A stretch of DNA of 64,000 bases from assembly GCF_050410795.1 (NCBI RefSeq), contig NZ_CP191258.1, forward strand, positions 2,914,001 to 2,978,000. Reading direction: 5' to 3'. The notes under the pieces are model-generated. The model saw only the letters and a list, made by a program, of their open reading frames with translations, did not search any database and was not told the origin of the DNA. This stretch comes from Fontivita pretiosa (GTDB taxonomy: Bacteria; Planctomycetota; Phycisphaerae; Tepidisphaerales; Tepidisphaeraceae). The position numbers and the translations under genes were made by a program. Shown here piece by piece: positions 35,926 through 45,500 of the stretch (the stretch's first letter is position 1; each line of letters begins with the position of its first letter).

Positions 35926-37338
35926 ATGTCAGGCTGGATCTTCGGACAATCCGCGCCACTGTTGGCGAGCCATCAGCACAATCCTTCCCCACTGCTCGCC
36001 CAGGTCTTCAGCGCCGACGAGGTGCTCTCGCCTTACGTCTACGTCTTTTACGTGGCATTTCTGGTCTCGTGGATTTTCACGCCGATCATGCGCTCGGTGG
36101 CGATCTACTACGGGATCGTCGATCAGCCGGATCAGTTGCGAAAGATTCACAAAACGCCGGTGGCATATCTGGGGGGAGTGGCGGTGTTTCTGGGCTGGAT
36201 CGCGGGCCTGGCGATGAGCCAGTTTCTGTATCTGCACCGCAACGCGCCGGGGTTGCAGCATCTGGTGATCCGGCTGGGGATCATCGCCGGCGCCTGCACC
36301 ATCATCGCGCTGGGGTTGTGGGATGATCTGCGACGCATTCGTCCATGGATGAAGATCACCGGACAGGTGGCGGCGGCGTGCATGCTGCTGGCGTCGGGAA
36401 TCGGTACGGAGATCACCAAGTTCTTCATCGCCCCGATCACGCTGCGCATGGCCAATTATCTGGACTGGGCGCCCGACCCGGCGTCTCCGCTGTATCAGTG
36501 GCTGATCTATACCAGCAGTTGCGGGCTGGTGATTGCCATCGTGGTCTTCTGCTGCAACGCGACCAACCTGATGGACGGGCTGGACGGATTGTGCGGAGGA
36601 GTGACCGCGATCATCGCGATCGGGTTCACCATCCTGGCGGTGTATCTGGGCATGAACAGCGGCGGGCCGGAAACGAACAACGACGCGCTGCGGGTGGTGC
36701 TGGCGCTGGCGTTGCTCGGGGGAGTGCTGGGGTTCGTGCCGTACAACTTCAATCCCGCCTCGATTTTCATGGGCGACACCGGCAGCATGTTCCTGGGGTT
36801 CACGTGCGCGCTGCTGATCATCCTGATGGGAGAGGTGGGGTCGCGATGGTTTCTGGCCTCGACGGTGATGTTCGCGCTGCCGATCCTGGACACGAGCCTG
36901 GCCTTTGCGCGGCGGTGGGTGAACCGCCGGCCGTTCTTCAGTGCCGATCGCCAGCATTTTCATCATCAGTTGGTGGCCCGGGGGCTGACGATCCGCAAGG
37001 CGGTGATGCTGAGCTACGGTCTGGCGATTTTCTTCGTGCTGTGCGGAGTATTGATCGTGTTCATGCGAACCCGCTACGCGGTGATGTTCTATCTGACGAT
37101 TTTCGGCTACATCGTCGTCGCGGCATACAAGATGGGCATGGTGCACGAAAGGCCAGTGGTGGTGACGCGCAAGCCGATCGATCAGGGCGGGGTGGTATCG
37201 GCGGCGAGCAGCGAGCCGGCGGCGGTGCTGGAGGTGCGCGACGCGCCCCAGCCGGCGCACAGCATCGCACCTGCTGACTCCGCTGCCGCAGCGCCTGCGG
37301 GATTATCAGTCCCCGGTGCCTGGAACGAACCGGCGTGA
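35926..37338 (+). CDS. WecA/MraY-type polyprenyl-phosphate phosphoglycosyl transferase
   Basis: 470 residues, about eleven membrane spans. It transfers a sugar-1-phosphate, probably an N-acetylhexosamine, from its UDP carrier to undecaprenyl phosphate. Family motifs: HKTPVAYLGGVAVFLG, ALGLWDDLRRIRPWMK (Asp-Asp), NATNLMDGLDGLCGG, FMGDTGSMFLG and DRQHFHHQLVARG, the last being the HHH-type loop of WecA-like rather than MraY enzymes. The C-terminal 80 residues are a Val/Ala/Pro-rich cytoplasmic tail. Next to UDP-glucose dehydrogenase it most likely starts a capsule or exopolysaccharide repeat unit. The ATG has GAGG 12 bases upstream. Confidence 0.92.
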   Translation: MSGWIFGQSAPLLASHQHNPSPLLAQVFSADEVLSPYVYVFYVAFLVSWIFTPIMRSVAIYYGIVDQPDQLRKIHKTPVAYLGGVAVFLGWIAGLAMSQFLYLHRNAPGLQHLVIRLGIIAGACTIIALGLWDDLRRIRPWMKITGQVAAACMLLASGIGTEITKFFIAPITLRMANYLDWAPDPASPLYQWLIYTSSCGLVIAIVVFCCNATNLMDGLDGLCGGVTAIIAIGFTILAVYLGMNSGGPETNNDALRVVLALALLGGVLGFVPYNFNPASIFMGDTGSMFLGFTCALLIILMGEVGSRWFLASTVMFALPILDTSLAFARRWVNRRPFFSADRQHFHHQLVARGLTIRKAVMLSYGLAIFFVLCGVLIVFMRTRYAVMFYLTIFGYIVVAAYKMGMVHERPVVVTRKPIDQGGVVSAASSEPAAVLEVRDAPQPAHSIAPADSAAAAPAGLSVPGAWNEPA

Positions 37339-37543
37339 GCGCAGTTGCCAAAATCGATGCCAGATTGCAGGCTAACCCGGTGCGAGCTTTGACTGTCCGT
37401 GCTCATCCGCGGGCGGTTTTTCGCCGATCAGTGCGATAAGGCGGTATGGTATATTCGGATTTTGCCAACCATAACGGCGAGGCGACGCCCGCCGGGATGG
37501 CCCTGAGCCGGCAACGATGTAAGTGAAAATCAAGAGGTAACTT

Positions 37544-38896
37544 ATGGATGTAACGGTGATTGGTTGTGGATACGTGGGGCTGGTGACCGCCACCTGCCTG
37601 GCCAGCATCGGGCACACGGTCCGGGGCGTGGAAAAGGACCCCAAGAAGCTCAAGATGCTTCAGGACGGGCACTGCCCGATCTTCGAGCCGGGACTTCAGG
37701 AGCTGATGCAGGAGCACTATGCCTCCGGACAACTTCAGTTCACCGACAACATCAAGGCGGCGGTGAAGGATGCGGAGGTGATCTTCCTGGCCGTCGGCAC
37801 CCCTTCCAAACCCGATGGCACCGTGGACATGAGCTACCTCGAAGCCGCCGGCAAGGAAGTCTGCGACGCTCTGGCGGAACTGAACAACGATTACCTGGTG
37901 ACCATCGTCGTCAAGTCCACGGTTCCGGCCGGTACCAACCGCAAGCTCTACAACTTCCTCAAGCAGCAGACCAACTCCTACGTGCAGGTGGTCTCCAACC
38001 CCGAATTCCTGCGCGAAGGCTCGGCAGTGAAGGACTTTTTGGAGCCTGATCGGATTGTGATCGGCGGGGAGAGCCCCGAGGCATTTCGCATCATGCGCCG
38101 ACTCTACGACCCGATCGTCAAGCGCGAAGAAAACTTCATGACGATGAGCTGGGAATCGGCGGAGCTGACCAAGTACGCCGCCAACACGATGCTCGCCGCC
38201 CGCATCTCGTTCATGAATGAAATGACCATCCTCTGCGAGTACTACGGCGCCGACATCGAGGACATCCGCAAGGGAATCGGCTCAGATTTTCGCATCGGGC
38301 CGGCGTTTTTGCGCGCGGGAGTGGGCTTCGGCGGATCATGCTTCCCCAAGGACGTGGCGGCGATGGAGCACATCTCCCGCCAGGCCGGACACGAAAGCCT
38401 GTTCGTTCACGCCATCCAGACCACCAACAAGAACCAGAAGAAGCGATTCGTGGATCGGCTGGTGGAAAAGCTGGGCCGACCCATTCAGGGCGCGACCATC
38501 GCGGTGTGGGGGCTGGCATTCAAGGCGGACACCGACGACATCCGCGAGAGTCCTGCGATCGACGTGATCCGGTATCTGCTGGACCGCGGCGCTCACGTGC
38601 GTGCCCACGACTACAAGGGCATGGAGAACATGAAGCAGATCTTCAAGGATCAGGTCGAGTGGTGCAACGATCCGGTCACCGCCGCCGCCGGCGCCGACGC
38701 CGTGGCCCTGTTGACCGACTGGCCACAGTACAGCACCCTGCCGTTCCGCAAGATCGCCGCTACGATGAACCAGCCGATCATTTTCGACGGACGAAACTGC
38801 CTGCACCGCGACGTGATGCGTGAGACCGGCTTCCAGTACTATCCGATGGGCCGGCCCTGCATCGAAAACTCCCTGCGCCTGAAGAACCGGGTGTGA
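37544..38896 (+). CDS. ugd: UDP-glucose 6-dehydrogenase
   Basis: 450 residues. Oxidises UDP-glucose to UDP-glucuronate with two NAD+. N-terminal Rossmann motif VIGCGYVGLVTA, LAVGTPSKPDG, STVPAGTNRKL, SNPEFLREGSA, the active-site lysine K210 in ELTKYAANT with N214, and the catalytic cysteine C266 in GFGGSCFPKD. The C-terminal UDP-binding half is complete, with FKADTDDIRESPAI. The AGAGGTAAC box precedes the ATG. A 205-bp leader with a TATATT at 37450-37455 suggests its own promoter. It feeds glucuronate into the polysaccharide pathway of the neighbouring genes. Confidence 0.95.
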   Translation: MDVTVIGCGYVGLVTATCLASIGHTVRGVEKDPKKLKMLQDGHCPIFEPGLQELMQEHYASGQLQFTDNIKAAVKDAEVIFLAVGTPSKPDGTVDMSYLEAAGKEVCDALAELNNDYLVTIVVKSTVPAGTNRKLYNFLKQQTNSYVQVVSNPEFLREGSAVKDFLEPDRIVIGGESPEAFRIMRRLYDPIVKREENFMTMSWESAELTKYAANTMLAARISFMNEMTILCEYYGADIEDIRKGIGSDFRIGPAFLRAGVGFGGSCFPKDVAAMEHISRQAGHESLFVHAIQTTNKNQKKRFVDRLVEKLGRPIQGATIAVWGLAFKADTDDIRESPAIDVIRYLLDRGAHVRAHDYKGMENMKQIFKDQVEWCNDPVTAAAGADAVALLTDWPQYSTLPFRKIAATMNQPIIFDGRNCLHRDVMRETGFQYYPMGRPCIENSLRLKNRV

Positions 38897-38930
38897 ACGC
38901 CGACGCTCTGCCAACAAATCAACCGTGATT

Positions 38931-38966
38931 GCGGCCCGGGGCTGTGCCTCCGGGCCGCATCTTTAT
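38931..38966 (+). terminator. Rho-independent-type terminator of ugd
   Basis: GCGGCCCGG (38931-38939) and CCGGGCCGC (38950-38958) form a perfect 9-bp stem with a ten-base loop, followed by ATCTTTAT. It lies 35 bases after the ugd stop. Confidence 0.75.
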
Positions 38967-39003
38967 GATGCACCTTCGGTTACAGGTCAGGTTGACGTTT
39001 TTC

Positions 39004-39032
39004 TTGATTCGCTAAAACATATGTTTTAAACT
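39004..39032 (+). promoter_or_regulatory. Promoter of the tetR-emrAB operon with a palindromic operator
   Basis: TTGATT (39004-39009), a 17-bp spacer, and TAAACT (39027-39032). The perfect 16-bp palindrome TAAAACATATGTTTTA occupies 39013-39028, that is the spacer and the first bases of the -10. A second TTGACG lies at 38992. A repressor bound here would block RNA polymerase, so this is the probable autoregulatory site of the TetR protein. The ATG is ten bases after the -10 and has no Shine-Dalgarno sequence. Confidence 0.6.
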
Positions 39033-39042
39033 ACCGATTGAA

Positions 39043-39756
39043 ATGGACACCGAGTCGCAACAGCCGTCTGCGTCGCCACCGGAAATGGCGCTCAGCCAGC
39101 AGACCCGCCAGCGATTGCTGGAGGCCGCAGGCGAAGTCTTCGCCGAGTACGGCTACCGCGCCGCGACCATCCGCCAGATCTGTCAGCGCGCCGGCGCCAA
39201 CGTCGCCGCGGTCAATTACCACTTCCGCGGCAAGGACAAGCTGTATGCCGAGTGCGTCAGCTACTGGCTCAACGAGGCGCTGAAGAAGTATCCACCGGAC
39301 ATGGGCCTGACCCCCGATTCCACGCCCCAGCAGCGGCTGCACGCGTTCGTGCGCTCGTTTCTGTACCGAATCCTCGATCAGAGCCGTCATGCCTGGTACG
39401 GCAAGCTGGTGGCCCGCAACCTCATCGAGCACACCCCCTACCTGGATTCATGCGTGGAGCAGGCGATTCGTCCCATGGCTCAGCGGCTGCATGAGATCAT
39501 CCGGGCGATCGTGGGACCGAAGGTCGGTGAACGCGACATTCGCCTGGCGGCGCTGAGCATCGTCGGACAGATCGTGCTGCATCGCCATTCCAGGCCGGTC
39601 ATCGCCCGGCTGTACCCGGGCCTGACATACACGGCCCAGGACCTGGAGCGTCTGGCCGAGCACATCACGCAGTTTTCGCTGGCCGGGCTGGATCGGCTTG
39701 CCGCCCGGGCGCAGCGCGATACGCAAGCGGATCAGAACAGCACAGGTGTTTCATGA
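39043..39756 (+). CDS. TetR-family repressor with CerR-type (DUF1956) ligand domain
   Basis: 237 residues. N-terminal helix-turn-helix about residues 22-68, with FAEYGYRAATIRQICQRAGANVAAVNYHFRGKDKLY, a near-consensus TetR/AcrR DNA-binding domain. The C-terminal ligand domain (LIEHTPYLDSCVEQAIRPMAQRLHEIIRAIVG, ALSIVGQIVLHRHSRPVIARL) resembles the CerR/DUF1956 type. Its stop overlaps the start of the emrA-like gene (ATGA). A palindrome sits in its promoter. It most likely represses its own operon until a substrate of the pump binds. Confidence 0.9.
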   Translation: MDTESQQPSASPPEMALSQQTRQRLLEAAGEVFAEYGYRAATIRQICQRAGANVAAVNYHFRGKDKLYAECVSYWLNEALKKYPPDMGLTPDSTPQQRLHAFVRSFLYRILDQSRHAWYGKLVARNLIEHTPYLDSCVEQAIRPMAQRLHEIIRAIVGPKVGERDIRLAALSIVGQIVLHRHSRPVIARLYPGLTYTAQDLERLAEHITQFSLAGLDRLAARAQRDTQADQNSTGVS

Positions 39757-40850
39757 CAGGTTCCAAAGGCGCAACGGCGACACACATCCAGCTCGAGCGC
39801 GAGGCCGACCGGGTTGTTTCCGGCTCCGCATCCCGCGCACGCAAAGCGCTGATGGTTCTTGTCGCGATGATTGGTGTGATCGCGGCGGCCGCTTACATCG
39901 TGCGCGTCGCGATCTACGCCTACTACTACGAATCCACCGACGACGCCTTCGTGGAGTCGGCGGTGGTGCAGATCGGCACGAAGCTGGGCGGATACGTGCG
40001 GGCCGTGGAGGTCAACGACAATCAGCACGTCTCGCAGGGGCAGGTGCTGGTGCGGCTGGACGACGCCGATCAGCAGGCGCGGCTCCAGCAGGCGCGGGCG
40101 GCGTTGAGCGTGGCACGCAGTCGCCTGGCTGAAGCTCAGATGCATCTTCAGATGCTTCAGGCGGAGCTGGAGCAGGCGAGGGCGCAGTTGGCGGCGGCCC
40201 GCGCCAACGCCCAGGTCGCCGAAACCGAGCGACTGCGCTACGAGTCGATGCCCCCGGGCGCCGCCTCGCCGCAGGAACGCTCCAACGCGATTGCCGCCGC
40301 CGACGCCGCACGCGCCAATGTCCAGGCGGCACAAAGCAAGCTGACGGCGGCGGAGGCGGCGGTGGCGCATGGTCAGTCGCGGCTGAGAACGGCGCGGGCG
40401 GAACTGGCTGTGGCCCGTGCCGCGCTGGCGCAGGCGGAGCTGGAGCTGTCGTACACGAAGATTCTGGCGCCGCAGGCCGGACGAGTCACACGAAAAGGCG
40501 TCGAGCCAGGCGCCTACGTGCAACCGGGCCAGGCGCTGATGGCCATCGTCCCCGATCAGGTCTGGGTGGTGGCCAATTTCAAGGAGACGCAGCTTACGCA
40601 CATGCGACCCGGACAGCCGGCCGACATCCGCGTCGATGCCTACCCGGGGCGCAGGTTCCGCGGGCACGTGGACAGCATCCAGGCCGGGACCGGCGCGCGT
40701 TTCAGCCTGCTGCCACCAGAGAATGCCACGGGCAACTATGTGAAGGTCGTGCAGCGCGTGCCGGTGAAGATCGTCTTTGACGATCCCCCGCCGCGCCAGA
40801 TCGTGCTGGCCCCGGGCATGAGTGTCGTGCCGCGAGTGAAAGTCAGATGA
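39753..40850 (+). CDS. HlyD/EmrA-type membrane fusion protein
   Basis: 365 residues. Cytoplasmic basic N-terminus, one membrane span (about 33-52), then a periplasmic adaptor: lipoyl-like half GYVRAVEVNDNQHVSQGQVLVRLDD, a long alpha-helical hairpin (about 105-230, Gln/Ala-rich), the second lipoyl half TKILAPQAGRVTRKGVEPGAYVQPGQALMAIVP and a beta-barrel with VVANFKETQLTHMRPGQPADIRVDAYPG. It links the EmrB-type pump to an outer-membrane channel; no TolC gene is in the window. It overlaps tetR by four bases. Confidence 0.93.
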   Translation: MTGSKGATATHIQLEREADRVVSGSASRARKALMVLVAMIGVIAAAAYIVRVAIYAYYYESTDDAFVESAVVQIGTKLGGYVRAVEVNDNQHVSQGQVLVRLDDADQQARLQQARAALSVARSRLAEAQMHLQMLQAELEQARAQLAAARANAQVAETERLRYESMPPGAASPQERSNAIAAADAARANVQAAQSKLTAAEAAVAHGQSRLRTARAELAVARAALAQAELELSYTKILAPQAGRVTRKGVEPGAYVQPGQALMAIVPDQVWVVANFKETQLTHMRPGQPADIRVDAYPGRRFRGHVDSIQAGTGARFSLLPPENATGNYVKVVQRVPVKIVFDDPPPRQIVLAPGMSVVPRVKVR

Positions 40851-40922
40851 GCCTGCGACCGCGACGTGTGCCTGCCGCGGCAACGACCATCGCGACGCTG
40901 ACTCTCGGATCCTGCAACGGCC

Positions 40923-42515
40923 ATGAACGATTCGGCATCTGACAATCTCACGCCGCCGCAGCTCTGGCGGCCGCGGCACAACCCCTGGGTCATCGCCCTG
41001 ACGGTGGTGCTGGCGACGTTCATGGAGGTGCTGGACGTGAGCATCGCGAACGTGGCGTTGCCGCACATCGCCGGCAGCCTCGCCGCCGGCACCGACGAGA
41101 GCACGTGGGTGCTGACCAGCTATCTGGTCACCAATGCCATCATCCTTCCGATGTGCGGATGGTTCAGCCAGATGCTTGGACGCAAGCGATTCTACCTGAC
41201 TTGCGTGGTCCTGTTCACGCTTTCGTCGGCGGCGTGCGGAATGGCGCCGAGCCTGGCGTGGCTGGTGTTCTTTCGCGTGCTCCAGGGTCTGGGCGGCGGA
41301 GGCTTGCAGCCCAGTTCCCAGGCCATCATCGCCGACACCTTCGAGCCGCGACGCCGCGGCATGGCCTTCGCCATCTACGGCATGGCCGTCGTCACCGCGC
41401 CTGCGATCGGTCCGACGCTGGGCGGATGGATCACCGACAACTTCGACTGGCGGTGGATCTTCTGGATCAACATCCCCGTCGGTGTGGTCTCGCTGCTGCT
41501 CAGCTCGCGATTCGTCGAGGATCCGCCGCACCTCAGCGGCCGGCAACGCCGCAACAGCATCGACTACATCGGTTTTGCCCTGGTGGCGCTGGGGCTGGGC
41601 ACGCTCCAGGTGGTGCTGGACAAGGGACAGCGGCAGGACTGGCTGGAGTCCCGATTCATCGTCGTCTTTTCCACGATCTCCGCCTGTAGTCTGCTGGCCG
41701 CCGTCTGCTGGGAGCTGTGGCATCGCGATCCGATCGTGGACCTGCGGCTTCTGCGCGAGCGCAACTTCGCGACGGCCAACCTGCTGATGTTCGCGCTGGG
41801 ATTCGTGCTGCTGGGCAGCACGGTCCTGCTGCCGCAAATGCTTCAGTTGCTGCTGGGCTACACCGCGACGCGCGCGGGCATGGCACTGTCTCCGGGCGGG
41901 CTGGTGATCATGCTGCTGCTGCCTTTTGTGGGCATGGCGCTTTCACGCGGCGTGCAGCCCAAGTGGCTGATCATGATCGGCCTGTGCATCAGCGCCCTGG
42001 GTCTGATCCGCATGTCGCACTTCAACCTCCAGATCACCTTTGCCGACGCGGCGATGGCGCGCATCGTCCAGGCGTGCGGAATGGCGATGCTGTTCGTGCC
42101 GATCAACACCTTGGCCTACGCGTTTCTCCCGCCGCACAAGAACAACGCCGCCTCCGGGCTGATCAACCTGTCGCGAAACATCGGCGGCAGCGTGGGGATC
42201 GCGTTCGCCACGACTCTGCTGGCGCGGCACGCGCAGCTTCACCAGACCTATCTCGTCGAGCATGTGTCCCCCTTCGACCCGCGCGCCCAGATCGCCCTGG
42301 GCACGCTGCGCCGCGTCCTGGCCGAACATGGCGTCGCCGCCGCCCAGACCACCCGACTGGGACTGACCATGATCTACGAGCTGGTGCAGCAGCAGGCGGC
42401 GATGCTCTCGTACGTGGATGTGTTCAGGATCATGGCAGCGATCTTCTTCGGGATCGTGCCCCTGGTCGCGATCATGAAGCGAATCCGCTCGGCCCCGCCG
42501 ACCGTGGGTCATTGA
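40923..42515 (+). CDS. DHA2-family (EmrB/QacA) drug efflux transporter
   Basis: 530 residues with about fourteen membrane spans. Typical DHA2 N-terminus NPWVIALTVVLATFMEVLDVSIANVALPHIAG, motif A-like GWFSQMLGRKRFYL, motif C-like GPTLGGWITDNFDWRWIFWINIPVG. It exports drugs, bile-salt-like or other amphiphilic compounds with the proton gradient, together with the HlyD protein encoded 72 bases upstream. Regulated with it by the TetR gene. The substrate is not deducible. Confidence 0.94.
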   Translation: MNDSASDNLTPPQLWRPRHNPWVIALTVVLATFMEVLDVSIANVALPHIAGSLAAGTDESTWVLTSYLVTNAIILPMCGWFSQMLGRKRFYLTCVVLFTLSSAACGMAPSLAWLVFFRVLQGLGGGGLQPSSQAIIADTFEPRRRGMAFAIYGMAVVTAPAIGPTLGGWITDNFDWRWIFWINIPVGVVSLLLSSRFVEDPPHLSGRQRRNSIDYIGFALVALGLGTLQVVLDKGQRQDWLESRFIVVFSTISACSLLAAVCWELWHRDPIVDLRLLRERNFATANLLMFALGFVLLGSTVLLPQMLQLLLGYTATRAGMALSPGGLVIMLLLPFVGMALSRGVQPKWLIMIGLCISALGLIRMSHFNLQITFADAAMARIVQACGMAMLFVPINTLAYAFLPPHKNNAASGLINLSRNIGGSVGIAFATTLLARHAQLHQTYLVEHVSPFDPRAQIALGTLRRVLAEHGVAAAQTTRLGLTMIYELVQQQAAMLSYVDVFRIMAAIFFGIVPLVAIMKRIRSAPPTVGH

Positions 42516-42572
42516 CCACAATCAGCCCGGCCAACCCCGGTCGCCTCCGATGACGGCGCGCCACGCTCAGTG

Positions 42573-45500
42573 CTAATCCCCGTCGGCATCCAGTTGCGCA
42601 TCCATGGCCGCGACGGCGGATTCGTCGTCCGCGGGCAGCGCCGTGGCGGAGGCATCAGTCCCCCGGTCGCCCATCTCCGCTTGCGGTGAATCGTCCGTGA
42701 ACAGCTTCTGTTGCTCGATGCGTCGCAGCCGCCTCGATCCCTCGCCGCGAAGCTGCACCGTGCCGCTGCCCAGCAGATGCTCGACGGCCTGGATCAACTG
42801 CCGGGATGGCCGGACTGATAACTCGCGCCCGAGCTGAAGCAGCACCTTCTGGGTCTGCGCCGTTTCCACCTGAAGGTAGACGCGCAGGTTGCCCGGATAC
42901 TGCTTCAGCAGCGGCGCCAGCTCGGCCACCGTCGCGGGCGTGTGCCGCGTGTGGTCCAGCTTCACCGCAATCGCTGTGGTCAGACGCCCGATCGCTTCCT
43001 CGATGGGAATGATGTCGTTGACGATGATGCAGGGGGTTTCCCGCCGGCGGTCGATCTTGCCCTTCACGAACACGATCCGCTCCACCGTCAGCAGGTCCGG
43101 ATAGCGCCGCGTCAGATCCGCATACTGATCCGACCAGATCGTCGCGTCGATCTGCCCTTCCAAATCTTCCAGGGTGATGTTGGCCATCTGCGAACCGGCG
43201 TTGCGTCCGTTCTTGACCAGGCTTTTCTTCACGCGGGTGATCATCCCGCCGACGGTCAGCTCGACCCCCTCGCGGTAATTCATTGCCTCGCGCGTGGTGG
43301 CGGTTGAGAAATGCTCCAGGGCCATCTGGTGTTCGGTGAGCGGATGGCTGGTGATATAGAAGCCCAGCAGCTCCTTCTCGAATTTCAGCAGTTCGGCGCT
43401 GGGAAGCTCGTCGATATCCGGCAGGGCGCCGGCCAGCGCGCGATGCGTGGCAGACGTGCTTGTCGCCGCGGAGGTCGCCGCGAACATGCTCATTTGTCCG
43501 GATCGCCGGTCCTGCTGGCTCTGCTGTCCCATTTCGATGGCGCGTTCCAGCACGTGCAGAAGCGGCGCGCGTTTGGGGCTGATGCTGGAGAACGCGCCGC
43601 ATTTGACCAGCGCCTCGATGGTGGCGCGATTCACCGACCGCAGGTCCACCCGTTCGCAGAAGTCGTAGATCGAAGTGAACGGGCCGGACTTTCTTCGCTC
43701 CTGGAGGATCGCCTCCACCGCCTTTTCGCCAACGCCCCGCACAGCGCACAGCCCGAAGCGGATCACGCCCTGTCTGCTCTGTTTGTCGGCTGCATTCCTG
43801 CGTGGGCGGGCACCTTCCTTCTCGACGTACACGGGAGTGAAATCGCGATCCGAAACGTTGACATCCGGCGGCAGCACCCTGATGCCGCGCGTGCCATCCG
43901 GCAGGGTCATTCGTCGGCACTCCTCGATGTATTCGACCACCTTCTCGGTCGAGCCCATCTCGAAGGTCAGCAGCGCCGCCATGTATTCCACCGGGTGATA
44001 CACCTTCATGTATGCCGTCTGAAACGCCACAATCGCGTAGCGGGTGCTGTGTGATTTGTTGAAGCCGTAGCCCCCGAACTTCAGGATCAGCTCGAAGATC
44101 TCCTCGGCCTTGTCGCGGCTGATTCCCTTCTCCATCGCGCCGCGGATGAAGTCCGGCTTGAATTTGGCGATGATCTCGACGTTCTTCTTGCTGATGGCCT
44201 TGATCAGCTTGTAGGCGTTGGACAGCTCGATCCCGCCGAGCTGGTTGAAGATCTGCATCACCTGTTCCTGGTAGACCATGATGCCGTAGGTCTCTTCCAG
44301 GATCTTGTCCATGATGGGATGGACACTGGGCACCGGCTCGCGCCCGTGCTTGCGGTTGCAGTACAGCGGGATCAGCTCCATCGGCCCGGGGCGGTACAGG
44401 GCATTGGCGGCGATCAGGTCCTCGATGCGGTCCGGCTGCATCTTCATCAGCAGGTCCTGCATCCCGCCGGACTCGAACTGGAACACGCCTTTCGTCTCGC
44501 CGCGGCGGAACAGGTCGAACACCTTCTGATCGGTCAGGTCGATGCTTTCGATGTCGATCTGGAGTCCCGTGGTCTGCTTGACCAGCTCGACGGCGCGGGT
44601 CAGCGTCGTCAGTGTCCGCAAGCCCAGAAAGTCCATCTTGAGCAGCCCGCACTTTTCGGCGATGGGGCCTTCGAATTGCGTAAGGATGTCCTCGCCCGAC
44701 TTGTACAGCGGGACGATCTCGTCCAGGGGCTTATCGGCGATGATCACGCCCGCGGCGTGCATGCCGGCGTTGCGGCACAGGCCCTCCAGTCGCCTGGCGA
44801 TGTCGATGATCTGTTTGGCGGTCGGATTGGTGTTGTACAGCTCGCGCAGGTCCGGCGCCTGGGCAAGGGCCTTGTCCAGCGTCATGCCCGGCGTGCCGGG
44901 GATGAGCTTGGTGAGCTTGTCCACCTCCGCCAGTGGAACGCCCAGCACGCGTCCCACGTCCTTGCACGCCGCCTTGGCCGCCAGCGTGCCGAACGTGATG
45001 ATCTGCGCCACGTGCCCGTACTTTCTTCGGACATAGTCGATGACCCTGGCACGTCCTTCCTGGCAGATGTCGATGTCGATATCGGGCATCTCGTTGCGGG
45101 ATGGATCCATGAATCGCTCGAACAGCAGTCCGTAGCGGATGGGATCGACGTTGCACAGCCCCAGCAGGTAGCCGACCATGGTCCCCACGCCGCTGCCGCG
45201 GGCGCCGACGGGAATGCCGTTCTGCCGGGCATAGTTACAAAAGTCCCACACGATCAGGAAGTACGAGCAGAAGCCCTTCATCGCGATGATCTTCAGCTCG
45301 TGCTCAAGCCGGGCGCGGATCTGCGGCGAAACCTCCGTCGTGCCGTAACGCCACTTCAGCCCCTCTTCGCACAACTGCCGCAGGTACAGCTCATCGTCCC
45401 CCATGGCACGGACGTCTTGCCCGTGTGAATTGTCCTGCCCGGACGGGCCCCCCGTGACGCGCAACAGCTCCCTGGGCACTTGATACACCGGCGCGTAGCG

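Noticed and set aside
37340..37543. The 205-bp leader of ugd as a possible riboswitch
   Set aside because: It contains GC-rich stems, but I could not match any known riboswitch core (for example GEMM or SAM) by eye.
39732..41837. A 701-codon minus-strand frame opposite the efflux genes
   Set aside because: His/Arg/Gln-rich shadow of emrA and emrB, which have clear family motifs on the plus strand.
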